Shown here: positions 1 to 7,261 of the stretch, in pieces
How the letters are laid out: every line of letters starts with the position of its first letter
Numbering within the stretch: position 1 is the first letter of the stretch
Source of the DNA: a virus
Strand: one strand, 5' to 3'
DNA: 20,558 nucleotides
Virus record (IMG/VR): IMGVR_UViG_3300006086_000044
Span: 1-20,558 of that record
Position numbers and translations under genes: made by a program
The notes under the pieces: model-generated
Seen by the model: only the letters and a program-made list of their open reading frames with translations
The model's database searches: none
Told to the model about the DNA's origin: nothing

Positions 1-36
1 TTGTGTTCACATTAATAATTATTAATGTGAACACAA
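1..36. repeat. Composite palindromic element, copy 1 (perfect 36-bp palindrome)
   Basis: The first 36 bases are a perfect inverted repeat. It consists of a left decamer TGTGTTCACA (2..11), a 14-bp AT-rich core TTAATAATTATTAA (12..25) and a right decamer TGTGAACACA (26..35). A further GTTCACA follows at 37..43. The element lies directly upstream of the early promoter (64..92). The same decamer-core-decamer layout, with the same 24-bp centre spacing, recurs at 7135, 13599 and 16711. The window edge coincides with the palindrome, so sequence to its left cannot be judged. It is probably a protein-binding site acting on DNA; a terminator is less likely because no T-tract follows. Confidence 0.85.
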
Positions 37-63
37 GTTCACATCAAATCGGCTAACTCTTGG

Positions 64-92
64 TTGACAATGCGGGTGAACGGGGGGATAAT
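64..92 (+). promoter_or_regulatory. Sigma70-like promoter of the early operon
   Basis: A perfect -35 box TTGACA (64..69) and a -10 box GATAAT (87..92) are separated by the optimal 17 bp. Transcription would start near position 99, leaving a short leader before the ATG at 143. The spacer contains GTGAAC (76..81), the same core as the decamers of the palindromic elements, which suggests a regulator could occlude or activate the promoter. Recognition by the host holoenzyme fits an early gene block. Confidence 0.7.
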
Positions 93-142
93 CTAATCGT
101 GGCAATAATGCCATGCTAACTATTTGCACTGAAAGGCAAACC

Positions 143-829
143 ATGACCCAAGAACTTACTGGCGAACTTAACTTCCCAGCAGACCTAGACGACCCCTTCG
201 CCGCCCTTGACCGCGAAGTTGCCGCTGTCCTAGCAGCAAAAGAAGCGGAAGCTTCCCTTAAAGCAGCCGCAAAACAAGCCCGCGACCGCGCCGATGACCC
301 TGAAAGTCGCAGGCTTGAGGCTGAACTTGACCGCATCCGCAATGCCAGACTGTGGAAAGCCACTTCAAATGTGGCGCTTTTTCGGGTTAAGAATTGCGAA
401 TGTGGCACTTCTCACGCTGTGCTTGAGCGACTTTTTGAACGTCAGGAGAACAAACAGCTGCTTGCTTCAAGGTTAATCGTGCCTGAGGGCAGTCTGCGCG
501 ACGACCTTCCCCGCTTAACCGACCGCATTGAAGAAGCTGTGCTGCAATGTGCAAGCTGCATTGGGACTTACGGCTTTGACCTGAGCGATATTTTCGCGGA
601 AGTTGAAGGGGAAGACGGCGAAGAAGTTGCCTCGACAGATGAGACAGCTCCTGCTCTTGACACCCTCACAGATGATGAACTGGCTGAGCGCATTTACGCC
701 TTAGACAGCGAGACATTTGCTTTACTGGAAGAACAAGACCGCCGCCGCCTCGCGCAGAAGCTGGAAGTCTCCCAATCCTTCCTCCAAGCCCACCTCAACA
801 CCACCGAAGGAGACTTCCATCATGTGTAA
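143..829 (+). CDS. Hypothetical early phage protein with CxC/CxxC cysteine pairs
   Basis: This is a 228-residue acidic protein, the first gene of the early operon. The ATG at 143 is preferred over an in-frame ATG at 113 because GAAAGG (131..136) lies six bases before it. The N-terminal third is charged, alanine-rich and helical, probably a coiled coil (about residues 25-65). Two cysteine pairs, C85-x-C87 and C136-x2-C139, could bind one zinc ion in a ribbon-like fold. The rest is rich in Asp and Glu. I do not recognise the family. Its place behind the early promoter fits a host-takeover or replication accessory protein, but nothing in the sequence proves that. It overlaps the next start (ATG at 822), implying translational coupling. 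Confidence 0.8.
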   Translation: MTQELTGELNFPADLDDPFAALDREVAAVLAAKEAEASLKAAAKQARDRADDPESRRLEAELDRIRNARLWKATSNVALFRVKNCECGTSHAVLERLFERQENKQLLASRLIVPEGSLRDDLPRLTDRIEEAVLQCASCIGTYGFDLSDIFAEVEGEDGEEVASTDETAPALDTLTDDELAERIYALDSETFALLEEQDRRRLAQKLEVSQSFLQAHLNTTEGDFHHV

Positions 830-1094
830 ATTCACTGTCACAGCTCACAACCCTTACGAAGAAGGGTCTTTGGAGCACATCGCCTTCCGCGAAAAGCTTG
901 CGGACATCAATTCCAGCCCTCGGTTCTGGGTAAGTGACTGGCGTTGGCTCACGCAGAAGCTGCCACTCGCGGCTTACGAACGGCTTTCTGCTTTTTCAGG
1001 TGATGAATGGGCGAAAATGTCACCTGAGCTGAGCGTGAAATTTCGGGAAGAACTCGCAAAACTTACAGGAGCACAATTCCATGAGAAAGATTGA
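822..1094 (+). CDS. Hypothetical small phage protein (90 aa)
   Basis: This 90-residue protein starts at the ATG at 822, which overlaps the end of the previous gene by 8 bases. A strong GAAGGAGA (806..813) precedes it, and this rules out longer in-frame starts upstream. The protein has many aromatic residues in its middle (FWVSDWRW) and a charged helical C-terminus. No catalytic motif or membrane segment is visible. It is probably a soluble early protein of unknown role. Confidence 0.75.
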   Translation: MCKFTVTAHNPYEEGSLEHIAFREKLADINSSPRFWVSDWRWLTQKLPLAAYERLSAFSGDEWAKMSPELSVKFREELAKLTGAQFHEKD

Positions 1095-1401
1095 ACGTCG
1101 AATGTTGGCTGCAGTTAAGAAAAACATTAGCCTGAAGATGAGAAAGGATGAATGGAACTCACACACTGGGCAGTATTTGCTTTATGGTAAATGCATCGCA
1201 AAGCTTTATGAGGGAAAGCTTCTTGTAAGTCTTGCGGAACACTCCTCTCGGGTAACCCTAAGCCGCCTTCGCAATGTCTTCGGAGTAAGGCTTGACGTCA
1301 AGCGAGGTAATGTCTTTTTGAATCCTGTGGGTACTACTGACTTGGGGGTTCCCATGCACCCTTGTGAGTTCTACGAAGTAACTTCAGGACTGCCAAAATG
1401 A
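1081..1401 (+). CDS. Hypothetical basic phage protein (106 aa)
   Basis: This 106-residue protein is rich in Lys and Arg, particularly in the first 25 residues. The ATG at 1081 follows an AGGAG motif with normal spacing and overlaps the preceding gene by 14 bases. The basic N-terminus and the mixed beta-like body (repeated V/L/F patterns around residues 40-85) could suit nucleic-acid binding, but no known domain is recognised. Confidence 0.7.
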   Translation: MRKIERRMLAAVKKNISLKMRKDEWNSHTGQYLLYGKCIAKLYEGKLLVSLAEHSSRVTLSRLRNVFGVRLDVKRGNVFLNPVGTTDLGVPMHPCEFYEVTSGLPK

Positions 1402-1535
1402 AGCACCAATTACCCCAAGATGAAGACGAACTCACTCTGCTACGCGATTTCACGGCAGCAGCCTTACGATTCGCAGCCGTAAGCCTCGGGATTCTCTGCT
1501 TTTATCTGCTTATGTCGGCGGTGATGTATGACTAA
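1398..1535 (+). CDS. Small single-pass membrane protein (45 aa)
   Basis: This 45-residue ORF starts with the ATG at 1398 (CAGGA eight bases upstream), overlaps the previous stop as ATGA and ends at TAA 1533..1535. Residues 1-17 are polar and acidic. Residues about 21-43 form one hydrophobic helix (ALRFAAVSLGILCFYLLMSAVM), suggesting a single membrane pass. The function is unknown. It is the first of three consecutive tiny membrane-protein genes. Confidence 0.6.
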   Translation: MKHQLPQDEDELTLLRDFTAAALRFAAVSLGILCFYLLMSAVMYD

Positions 1536-1653
1536 CCGCCGACATAAGCGTGTTCTCCCGCCCCTGTGGTATCGTGCAGGGCTTCTCTACATCAAGTGCT
1601 GGATTATTGCAATGGTGCTTGGTATTACTTACCATTTGATTAAGGATTTATAA
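1528..1653 (+). CDS. Small basic membrane protein (41 aa)
   Basis: This 41-residue ORF starts at the ATG at 1528 inside the end of the previous gene (8-base overlap) and stops at TAA 1651..1653, one base before the next ATG. A basic N-terminus (NRRHKR) is followed by an aromatic, hydrophobic helix (about residues 14-37), a positive-inside pattern predicting a cytoplasmic N-terminus. The family is not recognised. The tight overlap on both sides supports it as a real gene despite its size. Confidence 0.55.
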   Translation: MTNRRHKRVLPPLWYRAGLLYIKCWIIAMVLGITYHLIKDL

Positions 1654-1654
1654 G

Positions 1655-1852
1655 ATGGAAAACATTAAAATTACTCTGCTGACCCTTAGCCTACTCGCCA
1701 ACTCTTACATCGCATTGCAGCTTATCCCTGAAGCTATCGACACTCAGGGATTACACAGTCTAAAGTTGCGACTGCTTGCCTTACTTGCAGTCATTCTCAA
1801 CTTGGGTTCAATTGTTTGGTGTATCGTTTACTTTCAGGAGATTCTAATATGA
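1655..1852 (+). CDS. Small two-pass membrane protein (65 aa)
   Basis: This 65-residue protein has the ATG at 1655 and AAGGA (1642..1646) upstream. Two hydrophobic segments are visible (about residues 5-25 and 38-60), joined by a short polar loop, so it probably spans the inner membrane twice. It is the third consecutive tiny membrane gene, immediately before the DNA ligase, whose ATG overlaps this stop as ATGA. The role is unknown; a host-membrane or superinfection-exclusion role is only a guess from size and position. Confidence 0.65.
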   Translation: MENIKITLLTLSLLANSYIALQLIPEAIDTQGLHSLKLRLLALLAVILNLGSIVWCIVYFQEILI

Positions 1853-2754
1853 CCCCCTTCCGCCCTATGCTTGGTGTTGCCATCAAGTCCCCCTCAGCCC
1901 TTCGCTACCCCTTATGGGCATCGCCTAAGATTGACGGCATCCGCGCTCTTGTCCGCGATGGTGTGGTGTACAGCCGCAGCATGAAGCCAATCCCCAATTC
2001 TTGGGTGCAGGAAGCCTTCGGCCTGCGCCAGTTCGAGGGCTTTGACGGTGAGCTTATCCTCAACAACAGCTTCAACGAGACAACTTCCGTGGTAATGTCC
2101 CACGATAAGCCCATCACAGGACTGCAATACAAGGTCTTTGACCTCGCTGGCAGACATCAAAAAGAGCCATTCTACAAGCGACAGGAAATCTTAAATGAGT
2201 GCTTTGACCTCTTTAAGTACCGTGATGATGTGGAGCTGCTGCCGCAGGGTTGCATTTACAATGAAAAGGACTTACAGCTCTACGAAGAGATTGTACTGGG
2301 CATGGGCTACGAAGGCGTCATGCTTCGCAACCCCAATGCCCCCTATAAGCAAGGTCGCAGCACCCTTCGCGAACAGGGGATGCTGAAAGTCAAGCGCTTC
2401 GAGGACATGGAGGCTGTTGTGACAGGCTTCGAACCCCTCTACACCAACGAAAACACTGCCCATGCAGACGAACGTGGCTTCACCAAGCGCAGCACTCGGC
2501 AAGAAGGCAAGGTACAGATGGATATGCTGGGGACTCTGCACGTTAAAGGTGTCGCTGTGCCTTGGCAAGGCAAGGAGTTTTGCGTGGGCGGGGGCTTCAC
2601 CGCCCAGCAGCGCATCGACCTCTGGCAAGCCTCACAGCAACTCCTCGGCAAAGTCATCCGCGTCCGCTACTTCCCTTACGGCAGCGTTGACGCCCCACGC
2701 TTCCCAGTCTTTGCAGGCTTCCGCGACCCTCTTGACATGGGAGAGCCAGCATGA
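1849..2754 (+). CDS. ATP-dependent DNA ligase
   Basis: This 301-residue enzyme would seal nicks in phage DNA during replication and repair through an AMP-lysine intermediate. All nucleotidyltransferase motifs are visible: motif I KIDGIR with the adenylated Lys27, motif III FDGEL with Glu68, motif IIIa KVFDL (95-99), motif IV EGVMLR (155-160) and motif V KVK (180-182). A C-terminal OB-fold of about 100 residues follows, ending in a FRYP-like RVRYFPYGS stretch typical of small phage ligases. The length is close to minimal viral ligases and shorter than T7 ligase. CAGGAG (1835..1840) before the ATG at 1849 fixes the start, and the ATG overlaps the preceding stop. It belongs to the replication operon and probably joins Okazaki fragments. 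Confidence 0.93.
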   Translation: MTPFRPMLGVAIKSPSALRYPLWASPKIDGIRALVRDGVVYSRSMKPIPNSWVQEAFGLRQFEGFDGELILNNSFNETTSVVMSHDKPITGLQYKVFDLAGRHQKEPFYKRQEILNECFDLFKYRDDVELLPQGCIYNEKDLQLYEEIVLGMGYEGVMLRNPNAPYKQGRSTLREQGMLKVKRFEDMEAVVTGFEPLYTNENTAHADERGFTKRSTRQEGKVQMDMLGTLHVKGVAVPWQGKEFCVGGGFTAQQRIDLWQASQQLLGKVIRVRYFPYGSVDAPRFPVFAGFRDPLDMGEPA

Positions 2755-2972
2755 GCTTTGATTTCAACATCCCACTCCCACCAAAAGCTCCACGCGACAG
2801 GCTGGGACTTAAGGACTTTCCCACTGGAGCTTCTAAGTTCTTCGCGGCTCACGAGATTTCCCGTAATCGCCTGTACACTGCCCTAAACCATCATAACCCC
2901 GATGCCGACTTCTCTGTTCGAAAGCTGACAGAAGGCGGAGTTGTGGGCTACAGAGCTTGGAGAACGAGATGA
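2751..2972 (+). CDS. Hypothetical small basic phage protein (73 aa)
   Basis: This 73-residue protein has its ATG at 2751 overlapping the ligase stop (ATGA) and GGGAGAG just upstream. It is proline-rich at the N-terminus and basic at the C-terminus. The middle (ASKFFAAHEISRNRLYTALN) looks like a helix-turn-helix-sized helical pair, which would suit a small DNA-binding or replication accessory protein. That is inferred from composition only. Confidence 0.65.
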   Translation: MSFDFNIPLPPKAPRDRLGLKDFPTGASKFFAAHEISRNRLYTALNHHNPDADFSVRKLTEGGVVGYRAWRTR

Positions 2973-3151
2973 AAACTTATGACATCCTGTTAAGCTCCCT
3001 TTCCAGTACCCAGCGAAAGAATAATTTACGCTGGATGCGTGGGATAAGAGCATCAAGTCTTACAGAAGCGGCGGGAAAGGCGACAGCAAAATGCCCAAGA
3101 ATCGGCATTACACCGCCGATTATGTCCATAGGCTGGGAGGTCTGGAAATGA
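2969..3151 (+). CDS. Hypothetical small basic protein (60 aa)
   Basis: This 60-residue protein starts at the ATG at 2969 (GGAG at 2959..2962), overlapping the previous stop. An upstream in-frame TTG at 2957 is less likely because it lies on top of the ribosome binding site. The protein is rich in Arg and Lys (TQRKNNLRWMRGIR) with a helical centre. No family is recognised. It overlaps the next gene as ATGA. Confidence 0.6.
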   Translation: MKTYDILLSSLSSTQRKNNLRWMRGIRASSLTEAAGKATAKCPRIGITPPIMSIGWEVWK

Positions 3152-3483
3152 AAGCCCCTTCCGAACTCGAACGCGAAGCCTACATCCGTGGCGACACTGC
3201 GGCTGCAGACATCTACTACAAAGCGTGCATTGTGGACAAGATGAAAACTCAGCTGGAAAGTGGAACTGCCCACATTGAGGAAGCTCGGGCTACGCTGCCC
3301 GAAGAAGGCTGGATTCTCACCGCCCTCCGCGACAGACTGCCTCGGGGCAACCGCAGTATCGCAGTCATCATGGAAACACTCGAAGACCTTGACACCGAAC
3401 TGGCTAACCTCATCGGCTGCGCCCAAGAAGAACTCTCACTCGCAACTAAAGAACTCTTACTCACAACTAAGGAACTGAAATGA
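3148..3483 (+). CDS. Hypothetical helical phage protein (111 aa)
   Basis: This 111-residue, mostly helical, acidic protein starts at the ATG at 3148, seven bases after GGGAGG (3135..3140); an in-frame ATG at 3091 lacks such a site. The C-terminus carries a short near-repeat, ATKELLLTTKELK, encoded by two almost identical stretches near 3446-3480. The heptad-like leucine spacing suggests a coiled coil. The function is unknown. Confidence 0.7.
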   Translation: MKAPSELEREAYIRGDTAAADIYYKACIVDKMKTQLESGTAHIEEARATLPEEGWILTALRDRLPRGNRSIAVIMETLEDLDTELANLIGCAQEELSLATKELLLTTKELK

Positions 3484-3680
3484 ATACCACCCTCCACTTC
3501 GGCTTGACCGAGGAAATCAAAGCAAAGCTTGACCTGCTGCTCTTTTCGCAAGTCGAACTCCGCGTTCCCAAGGGAGCTTATAAAGCCTACCTTGAAGGGC
3601 TTATTACCCGTGATTTGAAGGCGATGCAAACCCCATGCCCTCAGTGCCGTGGTACAGGTATAGGAGCTTCCCATGTTTGA
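3480..3680 (+). CDS. Small protein ending in a CxxCxGxG zinc motif (66 aa)
   Basis: This 66-residue protein overlaps the preceding stop (ATGA at 3480). Residues 1-45 look like a helical domain with charged heptads. The C-terminus carries CPQCRGTG, the CxxCxGxG half-motif of DnaJ-type zinc ribbons. With only one pair it would need a dimer or a partner to bind zinc. It overlaps the helicase start by 8 bases and is probably co-translated with it. It may be an accessory factor, but no specific function can be given. Confidence 0.65.
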   Translation: MNTTLHFGLTEEIKAKLDLLLFSQVELRVPKGAYKAYLEGLITRDLKAMQTPCPQCRGTGIGASHV

Positions 3681-4935
3681 ACTCTCCTCTGAACAAGAAC
3701 TCGCTGTGCAAGGCGTTTTGGACTTCATCCAAAATCCCCACCCAGCTTCCCCTTACTACGTTCTGAGTGGCTACGCTGGCACAGGCAAAACCTATTGCCT
3801 TCATGCCATCCTAGAACGCACCAAGCGGAGCAAAGTGTCCTTCGCCTTCACTGCGCCCACGAACAAGGCTGCGAAAGTCCTCATGTCCGTGGCCAAGGAC
3901 GCCAAGACCATCCACTCCCTCTTGGGGCTGTACCTCGATAAGTCTGGCGAACTCAAGCGGCTCACTGGCGGTAAGCTCACACATAAAGACTTCCAGCATC
4001 TTGACGTGATTATCGTGGATGAAGGCTCAATGATTTCCGAGGGGCTGAAGGCGGAACTCGATAAAATCACCAGCAAATCTTCCCTGAAGGTGCTTTTCCT
4101 TGGCGACCCTGCTCAGCTCCCGCCAGTCAAAGAGGGCGACTCCCCCATTTGGCAGCTTCCGCGTGGCCAGCACCTGACCAAAGTCATGCGCCATGACAAT
4201 CAAATCCTTGCCTTGGCCACCCGTATCCGCGAAGCAGTTAACCATCCCGCCCCCAGCATCGAAATCGTCAGCGACAACGATGGGGATACTGGGGTCTGGA
4301 GGCTGAAATCTGTCCCCTTCAAAGCCTCGATTCACAAAGCTGCACTTGATGGACTGTTCAGCGACCCGCTGGCGTGTAAGGTAATCGCATGGCGCAACAC
4401 CAAAGTAGACGAATACAACCAACTCGTCCGCAGTGCCCTGTGGGGAACAGAAGCTCAGCTTAATCGCTACGTTGTCGGAGACAGAATCATTGCTGCCGCC
4501 GCTCTCCAAAGCGACGACATCATCATCATGACCACTGATGAAGAAGCCCTTATCACAGGTGTAGTTGTTGGTCGACATCCTGCTGCCCCCGACTACAGCA
4601 TCTTCTTCCTGACCTGCCGAACTGAGAATGGGCGCACGGTGCAGCTTCGCGTCCTACACCCCGACTCAGAAGAAGCCCATCGTGGCAAACTCAATCGCAT
4701 GGCGGAAGAGGCCAAAGGCTTCCCCAAGCTCTGGAAGGACTACTGGAACTTCAAGGAACTCTTCCACGAGGTAAAGTACGCCTATGCCATCACTGCCCAT
4801 CGTTCGCAGGGCAGCACGTATGCAAATGTATGGGTGGACTGCATGGACATTCTCGCAAACCGTAAACGCAAGGAAGCCTTCCAGTGCCTTTATGTGGCGT
4901 GTACGCGCCCCTCCACGCGCCTCTACGTCCAATAA
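3673..4935 (+). CDS. SF1 DNA helicase, Dda/RecD2-like
   Basis: This 420-residue superfamily 1B helicase is close in length to T4 Dda (439). It would unwind duplex DNA with 5'-3' polarity during replication or recombination. The visible motifs are a Q-like motif SSEQELAV (5-12), Walker A GYAGTGKT (33-40), motif Ia TAPTNKAAK, Walker B IVDE (D116, E117), motif III GDPAQLPPV (144-152, sensor Q148), a UvrD_C_2-type motif HRSQGST (376-382) and motif VI YVACTR with R412. TAGGAG precedes the ATG at 3673. It is the last gene of the first plus-strand unit; a new promoter follows. The Dda-like family is clear, while the exact role (origin unwinding or fork remodelling) is inferred. Confidence 0.92.
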   Translation: MFELSSEQELAVQGVLDFIQNPHPASPYYVLSGYAGTGKTYCLHAILERTKRSKVSFAFTAPTNKAAKVLMSVAKDAKTIHSLLGLYLDKSGELKRLTGGKLTHKDFQHLDVIIVDEGSMISEGLKAELDKITSKSSLKVLFLGDPAQLPPVKEGDSPIWQLPRGQHLTKVMRHDNQILALATRIREAVNHPAPSIEIVSDNDGDTGVWRLKSVPFKASIHKAALDGLFSDPLACKVIAWRNTKVDEYNQLVRSALWGTEAQLNRYVVGDRIIAAAALQSDDIIIMTTDEEALITGVVVGRHPAAPDYSIFFLTCRTENGRTVQLRVLHPDSEEAHRGKLNRMAEEAKGFPKLWKDYWNFKELFHEVKYAYAITAHRSQGSTYANVWVDCMDILANRKRKEAFQCLYVACTRPSTRLYVQ

Positions 4936-4949
4936 CGTCAATAACTTAC

Positions 4950-4978
4950 TAGACAATGTGAACCTATCGCATTATAAT
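4950..4978 (+). promoter_or_regulatory. Sigma70-like promoter before the nuclease/Sak4 genes
   Basis: A -35 box TAGACA (4950..4955, one mismatch) and a perfect -10 box TATAAT (4973..4978) are separated by 17 bp, in the 75-base gap after the helicase gene. The spacer holds TGTGAACCTA (4957..4966), which matches the TRTGNNCAYR decamer of the palindromic elements except for one base. This suggests that the promoter is controlled by the same DNA-binding protein. Confidence 0.7.
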
Positions 4979-5010
4979 TCATCCCCTAGCCAAATAGAAA
5001 GCACTACAAT

Positions 5011-5208
5011 ATGTCAGACATTATCGCATCACAGATTCAAACATGGCGGCAGAAAGTCCTTGACGGGACAATCACCAAAGCCGAAATGACTGAGGCCATC
5101 GCTGCCATCCGCAAAGAGCGCATAAACGCCAGCGTCAAATCCGCTGTGAGCCGTGCCAAGCGCACGCCAGTCACCATTGACGCCGATTCACTCTTGGAGG
5201 GCTTCTGA
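5011..5208 (+). CDS. Hypothetical small basic helical protein (65 aa)
   Basis: This 65-residue protein is the first gene after the 4950 promoter, with a weak GAAAG before the ATG at 5011. It is helical and basic in the second half (AIRKERINASVKSAVSRAKR). The pattern WRQKVLDGTITKAEMTEAI resembles short phage replication-module proteins, but I cannot name a family. It ends just before the nuclease start, separated by TTGGAGGG. Confidence 0.65.
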   Translation: MSDIIASQIQTWRQKVLDGTITKAEMTEAIAAIRKERINASVKSAVSRAKRTPVTIDADSLLEGF

Positions 5209-5209
5209 T

Positions 5210-6145
5210 ATGATGCAAGCCCGTCCAATGTTCCCACATACTTGGGATAGCACAATTCTCAGCACCTTTCGCAGCTGCCCACAAAAGTTCTTCCGCCAGT
5301 ATATGCAGCACTGGAAACCGAAAGCCCAGTCCGTGCATTTGGTGGCAGGTGGTGCGTTTGCGGAAGGCATTGAAAAAGCTCGTATGGCGTTTTACTTCAA
5401 TGGCGATTCCGCTGCCGAAGCCGAAGCTGCTGGGGCTGTCGCCTTGATGAAGCACTATGGAGACTTTGAGTGCCCTCCCGACAGCGCCAAGTCTCTTGAA
5501 CGTATGCTTGGCGCATTGGAGTTCTACTTCGATAATTACCCACTTGGAAAAGATAATGCTGAGCCAATCACCCTCCAAGGCGGCCGTAAGGCTATTGAGT
5601 ATTCCTTCGCGCACCCACTGCCGCTAGTGCATCCTACGACAGGCGACCCTATACTATACACAGGACGCTCGGATATGGTTGCTCACAGGGCTGGCGGAGT
5701 CTTCAACTACGACGAGAAGACTACAACAAGCCTCGGAGCCTCTTGGTCTCGCCAGTGGGAAATGCGCTCTCAGTTCACTGGTTACCAGTGGGCACTGGCA
5801 CAACAAGGAATTGAGTGTCAAGGAACTATTGTCCGTGGTGTCAGCATCCTCAAGACCAAGTACGATACTGTGGAAGTCGCCACCTATCGCACGAAGTATG
5901 AAGTAGAACGCTGGGAAACGCAGGCTGTCCGCGACATTAAGCGTGCCATCACCATGTGGCAAGAAGGGTATTGGGACTTCAACCTCGACGGAGCTTGCAA
6001 TGACTACGGAGGCTGCAGCTTTACCCCTGTATGCAAATCCCATCAGCCCGACAATTGGCTTCCAGTGTACTTCGAGCAGAAGGTTTGGGACCCCCTTGCC
6101 CGACGCGAGCTGACTGTGGAAGAGTGGGAGGCGAGCTGGAAATGA
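5210..6145 (+). CDS. PD-(D/E)XK nuclease, Cas4/RecB-like, with probable Fe-S cluster
   Basis: This 311-residue predicted exonuclease of the PDDEXK/Cas4-RecB group would act in phage recombination together with the neighbouring Sak4-like ATPase. The active site is visible as GRSD with D155 followed by DEK (D168, E169, K170). A conserved N-terminal SxFxxCPxxF motif (S18-F28) includes Cys23. Three C-terminal cysteines, C263-x5-C269-x5-C275, could join Cys23 in a 4Fe-4S cluster, as known for Cas4 and AddB. The ATG at 5210 (TTGGAGGG seven bases upstream) is preferred over a longer in-frame start at 5153. The Fe-S cluster is inferred from cysteine placement, which differs slightly from the Cas4 pattern. 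Confidence 0.88.
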   Translation: MMQARPMFPHTWDSTILSTFRSCPQKFFRQYMQHWKPKAQSVHLVAGGAFAEGIEKARMAFYFNGDSAAEAEAAGAVALMKHYGDFECPPDSAKSLERMLGALEFYFDNYPLGKDNAEPITLQGGRKAIEYSFAHPLPLVHPTTGDPILYTGRSDMVAHRAGGVFNYDEKTTTSLGASWSRQWEMRSQFTGYQWALAQQGIECQGTIVRGVSILKTKYDTVEVATYRTKYEVERWETQAVRDIKRAITMWQEGYWDFNLDGACNDYGGCSFTPVCKSHQPDNWLPVYFEQKVWDPLARRELTVEEWEASWK

Positions 6146-6309
6146 CACCAACTGCTCGCAATCGGCAGTACTGGGAATACCGCAAGAAGATTCTCACTGG
6201 TGAAGTCCCTGCCACACAGTCTTACGACGACTACAAACGCATCCGAGAACAGAAAAAGCTATGGCCAGCTTTAAAGGCCGTTAACAAACCTAAGGAACTT
6301 TCAAAATGA
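6142..6309 (+). CDS. Hypothetical small basic protein (55 aa)
   Basis: This 55-residue, strongly basic protein overlaps the nuclease stop (ATGA at 6142) and the start of the next ATPase gene (ATGA at 6306). It is rich in Tyr, Arg and Lys (NRQYWEYRKK). Its position between nuclease and recombinase genes suggests an accessory role in recombination. No domain is recognised. Confidence 0.6.
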   Translation: MTPTARNRQYWEYRKKILTGEVPATQSYDDYKRIREQKKLWPALKAVNKPKELSK

Positions 6310-7139
6310 CAACCACATCCACACTCCCTGGCCTTAACATCCTTCTTATGGGGCCAGCAGGCACGGGCAAGACCCACAGCATCGGCACACTTGTTGACTC
6401 AGGCGTTGAGGTGTTCTACTTGGGGCTGGAGGCAGGCCTCGAATCGCTCTTGGGCTACTACACCGACCGCAAGAAAGAAATCCCTGCCAATCTTCATTGG
6501 CATTTACTCGCAGCACCCAAGGCCAGCTTCAGCGACTTCCTCTCCAGTGCCACAAAAATCAACACCATGTCCCTTGATATGCTGGCGAAGGCCGTTGACC
6601 CTGACCGTGCGAAGCACAACCAGTTCCTCAAGCTCATCGAAGCCCTCAACAACTTCCCTGATGACAAGACTGGGGAGAAGTTCGGCTGTGTGGATACTTG
6701 GACACCCTCCCGCGCCCTTGTCATTGATGGTATGGCGGGGCTGGCTAACGCTGCCATGTCCCTCGTTGTCGGCGGTAAGGCTGTTCGCAATCAATCCGAC
6801 TGGGGGATTGCCCAGTCTCAAGTCGAGAAAATTGTCCGTATGTGGACTGAGAATTGCGATTGCCACTTCGTTCTCCTTGCTCACGTTGAACGCGAAACAG
6901 ATGCAGTCCTCGGTGGTGTGAAGCTGATGATTTCCACGCTTGGTAAAGCCCTCGCTCCCAAGCTCCCACCCATGTTCTCCGATGTTATCCTGACCGTACG
7001 CGAGGGCAACAAGTTCTCATGGGACACTGCCAATGCACAAGCTGATGTCAAGACCCGCAATCTGGAAATCAAAGCTGGGCTTCCTGCTGACTTCGGACCG
7101 ATTATTACCAAGTGGAAATCTCGCGGTGGCGTGATATGA
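6306..7139 (+). CDS. Sak4-like RecA-fold ATPase (AAA_24 type recombinase)
   Basis: This 277-residue P-loop ATPase has Walker A GPAGTGKT (16-23) and Walker B LVID with D141, followed by a RecA-core-like strand VLLAHVERE. The layout and length fit the Sak4/AAA_24 phage proteins, which bind single-stranded DNA and help strand annealing or exchange with an SSB. The partners expected for Sak4 are present here: a nuclease upstream and a putative SSB downstream. The ATG at 6306 overlaps the previous stop, with AAGGA upstream. The stop codon TGA (7137..7139) lies inside the left decamer of palindromic element 2, so the gene end and the element overlap. Confidence 0.85.
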   Translation: MTTTSTLPGLNILLMGPAGTGKTHSIGTLVDSGVEVFYLGLEAGLESLLGYYTDRKKEIPANLHWHLLAAPKASFSDFLSSATKINTMSLDMLAKAVDPDRAKHNQFLKLIEALNNFPDDKTGEKFGCVDTWTPSRALVIDGMAGLANAAMSLVVGGKAVRNQSDWGIAQSQVEKIVRMWTENCDCHFVLLAHVERETDAVLGGVKLMISTLGKALAPKLPPMFSDVILTVREGNKFSWDTANAQADVKTRNLEIKAGLPADFGPIITKWKSRGGVI

Positions 7140-7178
7140 CCACATTAATAATTATTAATATGACCACATAAAAGGAGA
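7134..7178 (+). repeat. Composite element, copy 2, with T7-promoter-like 3' flank
   Basis: A decamer TATGACCACA (7135..7144), the core TTAATAATTATTAA (7145..7158) and a second identical decamer (7159..7168) occupy the gap before the SSB-like gene. Here the two decamers are direct repeats, not inverted. The 13 bp CACATAAAAGGAG (7165..7177) are identical to the flank of copy 4 on the other strand. Bases 7156..7178 match the 23-bp T7 late promoter consensus at 16 positions by my count. The GGAG is not a usable ribosome binding site, because no start codon follows within range. Confidence 0.75.
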
Positions 7179-7261
7179 CTATCTCAGACACTTAACCCAA
7201 CACTCACCACTCACAACATTGCACTTATTTCTTTTCATTTCCCATTCTCAAAGGACTCATT

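Noticed and set aside
1-36. Palindromic element 1 as an intrinsic terminator
   Set aside because: No GC-rich stem and no T-tract; related copies 2 and 4 cannot form the full hairpin because their decamers are direct repeats.
113-142. Longer N-terminus for the first gene using the ATG at 113
   Set aside because: GAAAGG with good spacing precedes the in-frame ATG at 143, while 113 has no ribosome binding site.
4027-4578. Open frame on the minus strand inside the helicase gene
   Set aside because: It overlaps clear helicase motifs on the plus strand and has no ribosome binding site or recognisable motif.
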